Source: Galbitalea soli (GTDB lineage: Bacteria; Actinomycetota; Actinomycetes; Actinomycetales; Microbacteriaceae). From it: a stretch of DNA of 64,000 bases. A model generated the notes under the pieces. It did no database searches. It was not told the DNA's origin and was given only the letters and a program-made list of their open reading frames with translations. Both the position numbers and the translations under genes were made by a program. Positions within the stretch are counted from its first letter, which is position 1, and every line of letters starts with the position of its first letter. The stretch lies in NCBI RefSeq assembly GCF_010686725.1, contig NZ_JAAGWZ010000005.1, positions 1 to 64,000 of the forward strand. The letters run 5' to 3'. Of this stretch, positions 27,314 through 37,120 are shown piece after piece.

Positions 27314-28089
27314 CCGCCGTAACGCCGGGCCAGGAGCGCGCCGCCGCGCCGACCGCGACCTCAGCCGCGACCGCCACCCCAACCCCAACCGCCACCGCCA
27401 CCGCAACCCCAAGCCCAACCGCAACCCCGACCCAGCCCCCCGCCGCCGAGGAAGACCGCACCTGGACCGGCCGCACCCGCCGCTGGCTGCTCGGCAAGCT
27501 GCCGCCCGACAAGCTGCTGCCCAACACGCAGCCGAGCTACGTCGCCTCCTGGATCTACGTGCTCGGCATGGGCGCGATCGGCTCGCTGCTCTTCATCATC
27601 GCCTCCGGCGTCGTGCTCTCCTTCAACGGGCCCACCTGGTACCACGTCTCGGCACTCGGTCACTTCGTGAACAGCGTGCACCTCTGGTCGGTCGAGCTGT
27701 TCTTCTTCTTCATGGTCGTGCACCTGTGGGGCAAGTTCTGGATGGCCGCCTGGCGCGGCAAGCGCGTGCTCACCTGGATCACCGGCGTCGTCTCCTTCGC
27801 GGTTTCCATCGTGGCGGGCTTCACCGGGTACCTCGTGCAGACCAACTTCGACTCCGAGTGGATCTCCTTCCAGGCCAAGGATGCCCTCAACGCGACCGGC
27901 ATCGGTGCGTGGTTCAACGTCACCAACTTCGGCCAGATGTTCATGTGGCACATCCTGATCCTGCCGATCGGCGTTCTGGCGATCGTCGCCTTCCACGTGG
28001 TGCTCGTGCGCGTGCACGGCGTCGTTCCGCCACTCGAGGCGAGCGAGACGGATGCCCAGCTCACCCACCCCGACACGACCGGAGAGTGA
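27310..28089 (+). CDS. Cytochrome b N-terminal-domain protein, b6 type
   Basis: A 259-residue protein with four membrane helices. Helix B carries two heme-ligand histidines separated by 13 residues (VHLWSVELFFFFMVVHLW), and helix D two separated by 14 (MWHILILPIGVLAIVAFH); the 13/14 pattern is that of cytochrome b6. It therefore probably binds two b hemes. The first 45 residues are a T/A/P-rich low-complexity tail not found in normal b6 proteins. No Rieske or cytochrome c gene is nearby. It probably moves electrons between quinone and an unknown partner. Confidence 0.82.
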   Translation: MTAVTPGQERAAAPTATSAATATPTPTATATATPSPTATPTQPPAAEEDRTWTGRTRRWLLGKLPPDKLLPNTQPSYVASWIYVLGMGAIGSLLFIIASGVVLSFNGPTWYHVSALGHFVNSVHLWSVELFFFFMVVHLWGKFWMAAWRGKRVLTWITGVVSFAVSIVAGFTGYLVQTNFDSEWISFQAKDALNATGIGAWFNVTNFGQMFMWHILILPIGVLAIVAFHVVLVRVHGVVPPLEASETDAQLTHPDTTGE

Positions 28090-28090
28090 C

Positions 28091-29032
28091 ATGACCAAGC
28101 ACGACAGCACGCACCGCGACGACCTCGACGCTCGCCCCTGGGCCGGCCGGGTGCGCGAGTACGACCTCTTCAAGGAGCTCGCCATCGGCGTCGGCGTGGT
28201 GGGAGTGCTCGTCCTCGCGCTCGCCGCGATCGTGGGATCCCCCGACGACAAGACGATCACCCTCAAGACGTGGGCGACGGCGGCCCCCGCCGACTTCATC
28301 GCGACCGCGACCGGTGAGCTCGCCGGCACGACCGACACCGCGGGCTACGGGCCGCCCTACACGACGACCGCGGGCGCGACCCAGACGCTCGGGCCGATCG
28401 ACCTCCAGTCGATGTCGGGTACCCGCCTGCCCATCGACACGGCGAAGGATCTCGTGATCACGCCGCTCACCACGCTGGGCGCTGCAGCGGATGCGCGGGC
28501 CACCTGGGCCGCGGCATCCGACACCCAGCGCACCGACTGGGCCACCGCGTACGGCGAGGCGCTCGCGAAGGCCCCGAAGGGCGACCCCGCGAAGGTCGCC
28601 GCGGGCGACTACGGGCCGGTGCCCGAGTTGACCGCGACCCTCCAGGCGGAGGCGGTCACGGGCGGCGTCGACGGCGCGATCCAGCAGGAGGGCGGCGTAT
28701 TCAACTTCGACTACACGCGCACGATCCTGTTCCTCGGCGACGGGCAGTACTTCCCGGGCCTGGCCGCGGGGATGCACCTGACGGGCGACCAGTGGGGGAT
28801 GATGAACGAAACGGGCAACTACCCCGGGCAGTCCTGGCTCTGGTTGTTCTCGTTCTGGTACCAGCTGCCGGTCATCGGCGACCTGCCGAATGCCGACCTG
28901 GTCGTGGTGGGGCTGATGGGGCTGCTGACTCTCGCGCTCGCGCTCGTGTCGGTCATCCCGGGTCTGCGCGACCTGCCGCGGCTCATTCCGCTGCACCGGC
29001 TCGTCTGGCGGAGCTACTACCGCCAGCGCTAG
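28091..29032 (+). CDS. Membrane protein of unknown function, partner of cytochrome b
   Basis: A 313-residue protein: a short cytoplasmic head, one membrane helix (about 29-48), an extracytoplasmic region of about 190 residues, then a C-terminal hydrophobic region (NADLVVVGLMGLLTLALALV) and a basic tail. GGAGAG precedes ATG 28091, one base after the cytochrome b stop codon. It could replace subunit IV or anchor the complex, but no heme-binding CxxCH and no Rieske CxH motif are present. I do not recognise the family. Confidence 0.65.
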   Translation: MTKHDSTHRDDLDARPWAGRVREYDLFKELAIGVGVVGVLVLALAAIVGSPDDKTITLKTWATAAPADFIATATGELAGTTDTAGYGPPYTTTAGATQTLGPIDLQSMSGTRLPIDTAKDLVITPLTTLGAAADARATWAAASDTQRTDWATAYGEALAKAPKGDPAKVAAGDYGPVPELTATLQAEAVTGGVDGAIQQEGGVFNFDYTRTILFLGDGQYFPGLAAGMHLTGDQWGMMNETGNYPGQSWLWLFSFWYQLPVIGDLPNADLVVVGLMGLLTLALALVSVIPGLRDLPRLIPLHRLVWRSYYRQR

Positions 29033-29051
29033 CGGGCGGGCGCCGGCTCAC

Positions 29052-29705
29052 TCACGGTCGGCGAGCAACGAGGAGGGTGTCCACCGAGGCGCCCTCCTCG
29101 TCCGGCTTCTCGGGGTCGGCGGCGGCGTCGCGGAGCAGCGACTCGCAGCGCTCCACCACGAGCCCCGCGCCGAGGGCCGCGTCGCGCAGCAGCGCCGGCG
29201 TCCAGAGCACGGCGGGATCGGCGGGGCCGTGCCCGCCCGCGGCGACGTTGTCGACGTCGTGGCCGATCATGACCACCGTGCCACCGGGCGCCAACCAGCC
29301 CGCGATTCGCTGCAGCAGGGCGCGGATCGGCTCGTCCCCGAGGTGCAGGTAGGTGACGGTCACGAGGTCGAAGCGGTCATCGGTCGCCCAGTCGAGGATG
29401 CTCGCGCACACGAACTCGGGCGCGACACCCGCCTCCTCCGCATGCTCGCGCGCGATGGCGAGCGCCTGCGCCGAGAAGTCGACCGCGGTGGTCTGCCACC
29501 CGTGCCGCGCGAGCCAGATGGCGTTGCGTCCGTCACCGGTCGCGATGTCGAGGGCGCGCCGCGGCGCCGCTCCCGCGGGCGGCAGGCCGGTCACGATCGC
29601 GCGCAACTCGGCGTGCGGGTGGCTGACCCAGAGCGAGCCGTGGTGGCCGCCGTGCGCCTCGCGGTACCGTTCATCCCACTCGGCACGGACGTCGCTCACC
29701 GGCAC
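29052..29705 (-). CDS. Class I SAM-dependent methyltransferase
   Basis: A 217-residue Rossmann-type methyltransferase. Motif I is ALDIATGDGRNAIWLA, the acidic residue ending strand 2 is in TAVDFSAQALA, and motif IV is FDLVTVTYLHL. It resembles TehB/thiopurine methyltransferase-like proteins that act on small or toxic compounds, but the substrate cannot be told. GTG start. Convergent with the cytochrome module, 19 bases apart. Confidence 0.85.
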   Translation of the reverse strand: MPVSDVRAEWDERYREAHGGHHGSLWVSHPHAELRAIVTGLPPAGAAPRRALDIATGDGRNAIWLARHGWQTTAVDFSAQALAIAREHAEEAGVAPEFVCASILDWATDDRFDLVTVTYLHLGDEPIRALLQRIAGWLAPGGTVVMIGHDVDNVAAGGHGPADPAVLWTPALLRDAALGAGLVVERCESLLRDAAADPEKPDEEGASVDTLLVARRP

Positions 29706-29735
29706 TCCCTCGTCAACACTCGCAGTCTCGCCAAT

Positions 29736-30836
29736 CTACGCGGTCTCGCGGCGGGTGGTCGCGCGGTCGGTCGCGGGGTCGGTCGTCTCGCGATCAGGGG
29801 CATCGCGCATGACGCCCCCTGCGGTCGCGGCGCGTTCCCGCAGGTACGACTCGACGATGAGGTCGCCGGCGATCTCGCGCATTCGATCGATCACCTCCTC
29901 GATCACCCGCTTCGTCACCCCCGACGCCAGCACGTCGTACGGCCCCAGCGCCTGCAGCTTGCCGCAGCGCACCCGGATGACCTCCCACCCGGCCGCGCGC
30001 AGCAACCTGTCTTTGCGCCGGTCCGTCTCCTCGCGCCGCCCTACGTGTTCGAGTCCGTGCCGACCCGTCGTGTCGTATTCGATCGCGATCCGAAGCTCGG
30101 GAAACACGATGTCGGGCCACACCTCGAGATGCTCGAAGAAGGGCCGGGCGACGCGCACCGCGTTGACCTCTGAGGGAATGGGGAGGCGCTCGCCGAGGCG
30201 CTGCCGAAGCTCGCCCTCGGCCGCCGACGCCGGCTTCGGCGCCCAGACGCTCTCGAAGGCCTCCCCGACGGCGACCCGGTCGGCGCCCGCGCGCGCGTGG
30301 CGGCAGATCGGGCACCCGCCGGCCCGCCGACGCCCGCTGCCCCGCGGGTGACCGCAGGGGTAGGGCGCCACCCGGTCGCGCGCGACCGCCGCCGGCCCCG
30401 CCGGCGACGCCTGCCCCGCCGTCGCCGTCCGCTCCGCCGCGCCACCTGCGGGCGTCACTGCGACCGCCGCCCCGCCCGCAGCACCGTCGCCGCCGGTCTC
30501 GACGCCGGCCGCCGGTCGCCGGATCCGCGGCGGCGACGCCAGGATCGCGCACTCCGGGCACCAGGTCGAGCGCCGCCGCTCGCCGCCGGGTCGCCCGCGC
30601 TGCTCCTCCGGCGTCGCCACGAACAGGTGCCCCACATCGCACTGCCAGGTGAGATACACGTCGGCGGCGGGCGGCACCTGCGTGAGGGTGATGCCGCGGT
30701 TGAACTCGGGGTGGTACTGCCTGATGAGCACGGGGTAGCGCTGCCAGTCGTCGCGGTACCGGCCGACGGGGTAGGGCACGAGCATCCCCTTCGATCGCTG
30801 GCGGCGCGCCCACCATCGCTCGACGTTCTCGGTCAC
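29736..30836 (-). CDS. Zinc-ribbon protein with DUF559/Vsr-like nuclease domain
   Basis: A 366-residue protein. The N-terminal part has the pattern of the DUF4379 zinc-ribbon family (HPEFNRG, LTWQCDVGHLF, WCPECA). A second metal site, PCGHPRGS with GCPICRHA, follows an Ala/Gly-rich linker. The C-terminal domain (WPDIVFPELRIAIEYDTTGRHG, later EVIRVRCGKLQ) resembles Vsr/DUF559 PD-(D/E)xK endonucleases, with Asp and Glu at the expected metal positions. GAGGGAGG precedes GTG 30836. A DNA-directed role, perhaps in genome defence, is plausible but unproven. Confidence 0.7.
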   Translation of the reverse strand: MTENVERWWARRQRSKGMLVPYPVGRYRDDWQRYPVLIRQYHPEFNRGITLTQVPPAADVYLTWQCDVGHLFVATPEEQRGRPGGERRRSTWCPECAILASPPRIRRPAAGVETGGDGAAGGAAVAVTPAGGAAERTATAGQASPAGPAAVARDRVAPYPCGHPRGSGRRRAGGCPICRHARAGADRVAVGEAFESVWAPKPASAAEGELRQRLGERLPIPSEVNAVRVARPFFEHLEVWPDIVFPELRIAIEYDTTGRHGLEHVGRREETDRRKDRLLRAAGWEVIRVRCGKLQALGPYDVLASGVTKRVIEEVIDRMREIAGDLIVESYLRERAATAGGVMRDAPDRETTDPATDRATTRRETA

Positions 30837-30918
30837 GGCCCCTCCCTCGCCCCGCAGGCTACGCCGCGCCACCGTCACGCGCGGCACCCTCCCATCCGGC
30901 GGTCGTAGGCTGGCGGCG

Positions 30919-31566
30919 ATGCGACTGCTACTGATCAGACACGGCCAGACGATCGACAACGTGCGCGGGGAGCTCGGCACGGTCATCCCCGGGCCGCCCC
31001 TCACCGATCTCGGCCACGCGCAGGCGGAGGCCCTGCCCGCGGCGCTCGCCGAGGAGCGCATCGAGGCGATCTACACCTCCGTGATGCAGCGCACCCAGCT
31101 GACCGCGCGCCCGCTCTCGCGGGCCACCGGCGTGCCCACGACCGTCATCGAGGGCATCCACGAGATCTCGGCGGGGGAGTACGAGGCGCGGGCCGACCGC
31201 GAGGCGATCCACGCCTATCTCGCGACGATCTTCTCCTGGTGGGAGAGCCTCGAGGGGCGGCTCCCTGGCGGTGAGAGCGGCGCCGAGTTCTCCGAGCGGT
31301 ACACCCGCGCGATCGACACCATCGCGTCGCGCCACAGCGGCACGGTCGCCGTCGTCAGCCATGGTGCCGCGATCCGCACCTGGGCCTCGTGGATCGCCCA
31401 CAACGTCGACGCCGAGTTCAGCCGCGCCCACGACCTCGCCAACACGGGCGTCGTCGCCCTCGAGGGATCGCCCGCCGCCGGCTGGGTCGTCACCGAGTGG
31501 GCCGGCGAGCCGGTGGGCGGCCCGCAGTGGGATGACCGTCTCGCCGCCGACCCGATCGGCCACTGA
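30919..31566 (+). CDS. Histidine phosphatase family protein
   Basis: A 215-residue phosphoglycerate-mutase-like phosphatase. The catalytic His is in LLIRHGQTIDN, and the second His is in VVSHGAAIR. Lacking the features of true mutases, it is likely a broad cytoplasmic phosphatase. ATG 30919 stands seven bases after TAGGCT, so the transcript is probably leaderless. It is divergent from the zinc-ribbon nuclease gene. Confidence 0.88.
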   Translation: MRLLLIRHGQTIDNVRGELGTVIPGPPLTDLGHAQAEALPAALAEERIEAIYTSVMQRTQLTARPLSRATGVPTTVIEGIHEISAGEYEARADREAIHAYLATIFSWWESLEGRLPGGESGAEFSERYTRAIDTIASRHSGTVAVVSHGAAIRTWASWIAHNVDAEFSRAHDLANTGVVALEGSPAAGWVVTEWAGEPVGGPQWDDRLAADPIGH

Positions 31567-31685
31567 TCCCCGGCCGAGCTAGGTCTACTTTTCGGTCTAC
31601 CCCTCTTGTGGTGACAATGTCTCGGGGTTAGCGTCGAGGAAGTGCGGCCACGACGCCGCATTTCTCCGTTCGGAAGGGTCATCAC

Positions 31686-33686
31686 ATGACAACTGCTCCA
31701 CGCCGCACGCGGGCCACACGACGGGCCGCCGCGGTCATCGCGATCGCGGCCTCCGTCGTGGGCCTCTCTCTGACGGGGGCGTTGCCCGCCTCCGCCGCCT
31801 CCTCGCGCGTCTCGTATCACGACTCGGTTCCGAGCTGGGCGAAGAGCGCGAACGACTCCGGCACCCCGGCCGCCGACACCTCCGTCGAGGGCGAGATCTA
31901 CCTCCCCCTGCGCAAGGCGACCGTCGCCAAGGCCCTCGCGATCGCGATCTCCACGCCGGGCACGAGCAGCTACCGCAAGACGCTGAGCCCCTCCGACTTC
32001 TTCTCCCGCTTCTCGCCGAGGCAGTCCGATCTGGATGCCGTGGTCACCTACCTGAAGAACGCGGGCCTCACGATCACCGCCGTGCCGAAGAGCCGGCTGT
32101 ACGTCGTGTTCCGTGGCTCCGCGGATGCGGTGAACGCCGCCCTGGCGACCTCCCTGCACAACTACCGCTACGCCGGCCACACCCTCCTCGGACCGTCGAA
32201 GGCCCCGTCGCTGCCCGCCTCCGTGGCGAGCAAGGTCTCGGGCATCAGCGTGGACCAGTCCCGCCTGCTCACGCGGCCCGATCTGGTGAAGCGCGGTGGA
32301 TCGGCGAGCGCGACGGCGAGTTCCGTTCAGGCGAAGACCGCGGCTCCGAAGGCGACGCCGGTGGTGGATGCCCCCTGCTCGACGTACATCGGTGAGCACA
32401 CGGTGACCGTCCCCGAGGCCTACGGCTCGACCTCGTTCCCCACCTTCAACTGCGGCTACACGCCCGCGCAGCTGCGCTCGGCCTACGGCCTGAAGGCGCT
32501 CAGCGCGGCCGGAGTCAACGGCACGGGACAGACCGTCGCGATCACCGACGCCTACGCGTCGCCCTCGATCGTGCGCGACGTGAACACCTACTCGAAGGCG
32601 CTCGGCGAGCCAACCCTCCGCCCGGGTCAGTACACGCAGATCGTGCCGAAGTCGAGCGACTTCAAGGACCAGGCGGCCTGCGGGTTCCCGAGCGGATGGC
32701 AGGGTGAGCAGACGCTGGATGTGGAGGCCGTGCACGGACTCGCACCGGGGGCGAACATCCTCTATGTCGGCGGCTTCAACTGCGGCGGCGGCCTCGATGT
32801 CGCCACCTCGACGATCCTCGACAACAAGCTCGCCACCATCGTGAGCAACAGCTGGGGCAACATCGGCGAGGCCGTTCCGCAGGACGTGCTGGAGGGCGAG
32901 ACCAACCTGCACATCCAGGCGGCCGCGGAGGGCATCGGCCTCTACTTCTCGAGCGGTGACAACGGCGACGAGGTGGCCGATCTCGGCATCGTGTCGCCCG
33001 ACTACCCGGCCTCCTCGCCCTTCGTCACCTCGGTGGGCGGCACGAGCCTCGGCATCGACAAGAACGGCAAGATCTCCTTCGAGACCGGCTGGGGCGACGC
33101 GCTCGACAAGATCGTGAAGGACAGCACGGGTGCCCTGAGCTACTCGACCCCGCTGCCCGGAGCCCTGTTCGGCGGCGGCGCGGGTGGCGGTGCGAGTGCC
33201 TACTTCACCGAGCCCACCTACCAGAAGGGCGTCGTTCCCTCGTCGCTCTCGGGCGGGTTCCGGGTGTCGCCCGACATCTCAGCGCTCGCCGACCCGTACA
33301 CCGGCTTCTCGATCGGGATCCGGCCCATCGTCGACGACACGACGCTGCGCACGGGTGCGTTCGAGAACGACACCTACGGCGGCACCTCGCTCGCCTCGCC
33401 GCTCGTCGCGGCGCAGATGGCGATCGTGCAGCAGGCGACGCACCACACGATCGGGTTCGCCAACCCGACGCTGTACGGGCTCGACAAGGTGGCGCCGTCA
33501 CTGTTCCGCGACGTGGTTCCGAACACGCAGGCCCTCGTCTACACGAGCGCCTACAGCGGTAACAGCTACCTGGTGAGCCTCGGCAACGATACGAGTCTCA
33601 CGACGACGAAGGGGTACGACGATGTCACCGGCATCGGCGGCCTGACCTTCGGTGCGCTCACGGCGATGGCGACCGGCAGGCACTGA
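31686..33686 (+). CDS. Secreted S53-family peptidase (sedolisin/kumamolisin type)
   Basis: A 666-residue secreted serine-carboxyl protease. The Sec signal is about residues 1-38, cut near LPASAAS. A pro-kumamolisin activation domain spans about 45-200. In the catalytic domain the Glu/Asp pair is in GEQTLDVEAVHG, a conserved segment is SNSWG, and the nucleophile Ser is in GGTSLASPLVAAQ. The end YDDVTGIGG matches the calcium site. Such enzymes digest proteins at acidic pH outside the cell. GGAAGG precedes the ATG after a leader of roughly 50 bases. Confidence 0.93.
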   Translation: MTTAPRRTRATRRAAAVIAIAASVVGLSLTGALPASAASSRVSYHDSVPSWAKSANDSGTPAADTSVEGEIYLPLRKATVAKALAIAISTPGTSSYRKTLSPSDFFSRFSPRQSDLDAVVTYLKNAGLTITAVPKSRLYVVFRGSADAVNAALATSLHNYRYAGHTLLGPSKAPSLPASVASKVSGISVDQSRLLTRPDLVKRGGSASATASSVQAKTAAPKATPVVDAPCSTYIGEHTVTVPEAYGSTSFPTFNCGYTPAQLRSAYGLKALSAAGVNGTGQTVAITDAYASPSIVRDVNTYSKALGEPTLRPGQYTQIVPKSSDFKDQAACGFPSGWQGEQTLDVEAVHGLAPGANILYVGGFNCGGGLDVATSTILDNKLATIVSNSWGNIGEAVPQDVLEGETNLHIQAAAEGIGLYFSSGDNGDEVADLGIVSPDYPASSPFVTSVGGTSLGIDKNGKISFETGWGDALDKIVKDSTGALSYSTPLPGALFGGGAGGGASAYFTEPTYQKGVVPSSLSGGFRVSPDISALADPYTGFSIGIRPIVDDTTLRTGAFENDTYGGTSLASPLVAAQMAIVQQATHHTIGFANPTLYGLDKVAPSLFRDVVPNTQALVYTSAYSGNSYLVSLGNDTSLTTTKGYDDVTGIGGLTFGALTAMATGRH

Positions 33687-33693
33687 TCGACGC

Positions 33694-33724
33694 GCGGGTG
33701 GGGTCGTCCGCGACCCCGCCCCCG
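33694..33724. terminator. GC-rich hairpin between convergent genes
   Basis: GGGGTCG (33700-33706) pairs with CGACCCC (33711-33717), with weaker pairing outside. It lies between the S53 peptidase stop and the stop of the MFS gene and could serve both. Confidence 0.6.
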
Positions 33725-33725
33725 C

Positions 33726-34961
33726 TCACTCCGCGGCGGCGCCCGTTCCTCTGGTTCGGGTGCCGCCGTTCGTCGTCTGCACGGGGATCCGCCGGGGCAG
33801 CACGAGGATGCTCGTCGCAAGGGTGACCGCCGACGCCACGATCACGACCAGCGGCAGCGCGCCGACCCCCGCGGCTCCGACCACGAGCCCCGCGAGGGCG
33901 GTCCCGCTCGCGATGCCGACGTTGATGGCGCTGATCGCCCACGCGTTCGCCTCGGTGAGGTGCCGCGGATCACTCGCCGCCTGCACCCAGCCGAACACGC
34001 GACCGAGCGCGGGAGGCAGCAGGAGGCCGGCGACGAGGGCCGCGACGAGCACCACGGCCGCGGGCATCCCGGTGGCCGCGAGCGGCAGGTAGAGCACGCC
34101 GAGCAACCCCGCGAGGAGGGCGATGCGGCGCTCGGGCGACGCGGTGCCCGGGCGCAGGGCGCTGACGGTCGCGCCGATGAGGGCGCCGAGCGCGTTGGCG
34201 GCGAGGGCCCAGCCGGCGAAGTCGGGGAGCCCCGCGCGCTCGCCGTAGGCGGTGACGACGATGGTGAGCACGCCGACCGGCAGCCCGATGCCCACGAGCA
34301 CGGCGACGACGCGCCGGAAGCGGGCGTCCCGCAGGGGCGAGCGGCGGGGGATCGCCGCGAGGGCCGGTCGCTCGGGGCGGTACTCGCGCGACAGCCGGTG
34401 CGCCGCGAAAGCGACCGTGCCGAGGAGCCCGAGCGCGGCGGCGAAGAACACGTTCCCCGTCGACCCGAAGGCGGCGATGCCCGCGACCGTGAGCAGCGGA
34501 CCCGCGATGAAGACGAGTTCCTGTGCGCCGGCATCCAGGCTGAACGCGGAGGCGAGCGCTCGCGGCTCGCGCACCATCACCGGCCAGAGCGTGCGCAGGG
34601 CGGGTTCGAGCGGCGGGGTGAACGCCCCCGCGAGCACGGCGCCCACGACGGCGACGGCGGGAGCCGCCGGCGTGGCGACGGCCATGACGACGAAGCCGCC
34701 GGTGGCCACCACCGCGGCGGTCGCGAGCACGACGGTCTGCCCGGACCGGTCGATCCAGCGGCCGAGCGCGGGCTGGCCGACCGCACCCGCCACGATGTAC
34801 GCGGCGGTGAGGATGCCCGCCAGCCCGAACGCGCCCTCCTGAAGCCGCACGAGCTGCACGATCGCGAGCGCCGCCATCGCGGTCGGCAGGCGCCCGACGA
34901 GCGAGCTCAGCAGCAGAGGGACCGCACCGCGGGCGCGCAGCACGGAGGCGAGCGGACTCAC
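33726..34961 (-). CDS. MFS transporter
   Basis: A 411-residue protein with twelve predicted membrane segments. The loop between helices 2 and 3 is GQPALGRWIDRSGQ, a version of the MFS signature. The substrate is unknown; the layout suggests an efflux-type permease. The GTG start is four bases past the stop of the APC permease gene, so the two form an operon. Confidence 0.8.
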   Translation of the reverse strand: MSPLASVLRARGAVPLLLSSLVGRLPTAMAALAIVQLVRLQEGAFGLAGILTAAYIVAGAVGQPALGRWIDRSGQTVVLATAAVVATGGFVVMAVATPAAPAVAVVGAVLAGAFTPPLEPALRTLWPVMVREPRALASAFSLDAGAQELVFIAGPLLTVAGIAAFGSTGNVFFAAALGLLGTVAFAAHRLSREYRPERPALAAIPRRSPLRDARFRRVVAVLVGIGLPVGVLTIVVTAYGERAGLPDFAGWALAANALGALIGATVSALRPGTASPERRIALLAGLLGVLYLPLAATGMPAAVVLVAALVAGLLLPPALGRVFGWVQAASDPRHLTEANAWAISAINVGIASGTALAGLVVGAAGVGALPLVVIVASAVTLATSILVLPRRIPVQTTNGGTRTRGTGAAAE

Positions 34962-34965
34962 GCGG

Positions 34966-36900
34966 TCAGCTGACGTGCACGGAGGGTCGGCGCTTCACGT
35001 CGCGCTCCGACTCGCGCAGCACCTCGCGGGTCACGGGGGCGACCTCGCCGCCGCCGGTCACGAGGAAGCGCAGCATGTTGGAGATCGGGTTGCCCTCGGT
35101 CCACTCGAAGTAGATGGTCGGCACGACCCCGGTCTCGTCGCGGATCGCCAGCAGTACGGCGGCCAGGGTGTTGGGGATGTTGCCGCTGCGCACCTTGAGA
35201 ATGCGGTAGCCGTGCTTCTCCACACCGTGCACCAGCAGGTCCTCCTCGAAGTCGGAGGAGTCGGCGGGCCAGACCTCGAGGAAGATGGTGCGCGACTTCT
35301 GCGGGATGTGGCTGTAGCGCCGTTCATCCATGTTCTTCTTGCGGTACTCCTCCAGGGTGCCGTCGTCGGGCTCATTGGCGATCAGCCGGATCGCGCCGTG
35401 GGCGGCGTCGGAGTGGATGAACTCGAGCGCCTTCTCGTCGAGCTCGACGGATGTCGCCCGCAGCTGGAACGAGCGCTGCACCCGCGAGATGAGCGAGACG
35501 CCGACGATGCCGATGATGAACAGCGTCGCGATGCGGATGCCCTCGGGCTTCTCGTAGATGTTGACGACCGTCGTATAGATGAACACGAGCGAGACGGCGG
35601 CGAAGGCGATCATGAGGCCGCGCTGGCGTCGGCGGCGGGCCGACAGCGTCACGGCGACGGAGGCCGAGGTGATGAGCACGAGCACGCCGGTGGCGTAGGC
35701 ACCGCCCTGAGCATCCACGCTGGCCCGGAAGGCGAGGGTCACGATGAAGGCGATGGCGGTGAAGACGAGCACGAGCGGTCGCACCGCGCGCACCCAGTTG
35801 GGCGCCATGCCGTAGCGCGGAAGGTAGCGGGGCACCAGGTTGAGCAGCCCGGCCATCGCGGAGGCGCCCGCGAACCAGAGGATCGCGATCGTGCTCACGT
35901 CATACGCGGTGCCGAACGCCGGGCCGAGGTACTGGTGGGCGAGGTAGGCGAGGGCGCGGCCGTTCGCCTGACCGCCCGCACGGAACTCGGACTGCGGGAT
36001 GACGAACGTCGTCACCAGGCTCGAGGTCACCAGGAACACGCTCATGATGATGGCCGCCGTGGTGAGGAGCTTCTTCGCGCCCCGGATGCGGCCGGTCGGG
36101 TTGTCGTCGGTGTCGCCCGGCTTGCCCGTGATCTGCGGCATGACCGCGACACCCGTCTCGAAGCCGGAGAGGCCGAGGGCGAGTTTCGGGAAGACGAGCA
36201 GCGCGAACCCGACCACGAGCAGGGGATTGGAGTGGTTCGCGCTGAGGGCGGACCACCAGTCGGTGACCACCACCGGGTGCTGGAACACCTGCACGAAGGA
36301 GACGGCGATGACCACCACGTTGAGGGCCAGGTAGAGGCCCACGAGCACGATCGCGATGCCGACCGCCTCGCGGAACCCGCGCAGGAACACAGCGCCGAGC
36401 AGCGCGATGAGAAAGAGGGTGATGCCGATCTCGTTGCCGTGGAACCAGCTCGGCGCGAAGGGATTCTCGATCGCGTGCGCGGAGGCGTCCGCCGCCGACA
36501 GCGTGATCGTGATCATGTAGTCGGTGGCCGCGAAGCCCAGCAGCACGAGCACGAACAGCTTGCCCGCCCACCACGGCAGCAGGCGCTCCAGCATCGCGAT
36601 CGAGCCGGACCCCTTGAAGCTCTCGGCGGCCACGCGGCGGTAGACCGGCAGGGCGCCGATGAGGGTGAGGATGACCAGCACGATGGTCGCGAACGGCGAG
36701 AGCAGCCCCGCCGCCAGCGCCGCGATCGCCGGCTGGTAGCCGAGGGTGGAGAAGTAGTCCACGCCCGTCAGGCACATGACCTGCCACCACGACGAGGTCT
36801 TCTCGGTCTCCTTCACGTGCGGGCCGGAGTGCACCCCCGTGCTGTGCACGAGTCCCTCGAGCAGCCAGCTCCGTACGCGGCCGGCCTTCGTCGACGCCAT
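34966..36900 (-). CDS. APC-superfamily permease with C-terminal cytosolic domain
   Basis: A 644-residue transporter. About twelve helices fill residues 40-480, with [14 protein letters not shown] in helix 1 and [15 protein letters not shown] further on, both typical of APC permeases. About 160 C-terminal residues are soluble ([15 protein letters not shown] onward) and may be regulatory. Substrate unknown, amino acid or potassium are both possible in this superfamily. ATG 36900 is chosen because AAGGGAC precedes it; an upstream start would add 42 residues of unlikely composition. Confidence 0.8.
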   Translation of the reverse strand: MASTKAGRVRSWLLEGLVHSTGVHSGPHVKETEKTSSWWQVMCLTGVDYFSTLGYQPAIAALAAGLLSPFATIVLVILTLIGALPVYRRVAAESFKGSGSIAMLERLLPWWAGKLFVLVLLGFAATDYMITITLSAADASAHAIENPFAPSWFHGNEIGITLFLIALLGAVFLRGFREAVGIAIVLVGLYLALNVVVIAVSFVQVFQHPVVVTDWWSALSANHSNPLLVVGFALLVFPKLALGLSGFETGVAVMPQITGKPGDTDDNPTGRIRGAKKLLTTAAIIMSVFLVTSSLVTTFVIPQSEFRAGGQANGRALAYLAHQYLGPAFGTAYDVSTIAILWFAGASAMAGLLNLVPRYLPRYGMAPNWVRAVRPLVLVFTAIAFIVTLAFRASVDAQGGAYATGVLVLITSASVAVTLSARRRRQRGLMIAFAAVSLVFIYTTVVNIYEKPEGIRIATLFIIGIVGVSLISRVQRSFQLRATSVELDEKALEFIHSDAAHGAIRLIANEPDDGTLEEYRKKNMDERRYSHIPQKSRTIFLEVWPADSSDFEEDLLVHGVEKHGYRILKVRSGNIPNTLAAVLLAIRDETGVVPTIYFEWTEGNPISNMLRFLVTGGGEVAPVTREVLRESERDVKRRPSVHVS

Positions 36901-37120
36901 TCGAGTCCCTTGTTCCGTGCGCCTGGGCGCGTTCACGACTTCCATTGTGGCTGCTCGCGCTGTGAGTGGTGTACCGGCGGGGCGGCGAGGCACGGGTATC
37001 CACCCCGTCGACCGCCCACCGCGCACCCCCGAACGGGCGACTTGTTCGCGAGGGACCCTCGGCTAGTGTGAGGGGAACATGCGCGCGACGCCTGTGCGCG
37101 CCACTCGAGGGGACCAGACC

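Noticed and set aside
29736-31061. Longer N-terminus of the zinc-ribbon nuclease running into the histidine phosphatase promoter
   Set aside because: The extension is Arg/Ser-rich and antisense to the phosphatase start; GTG 30836 has a strong ribosome site.
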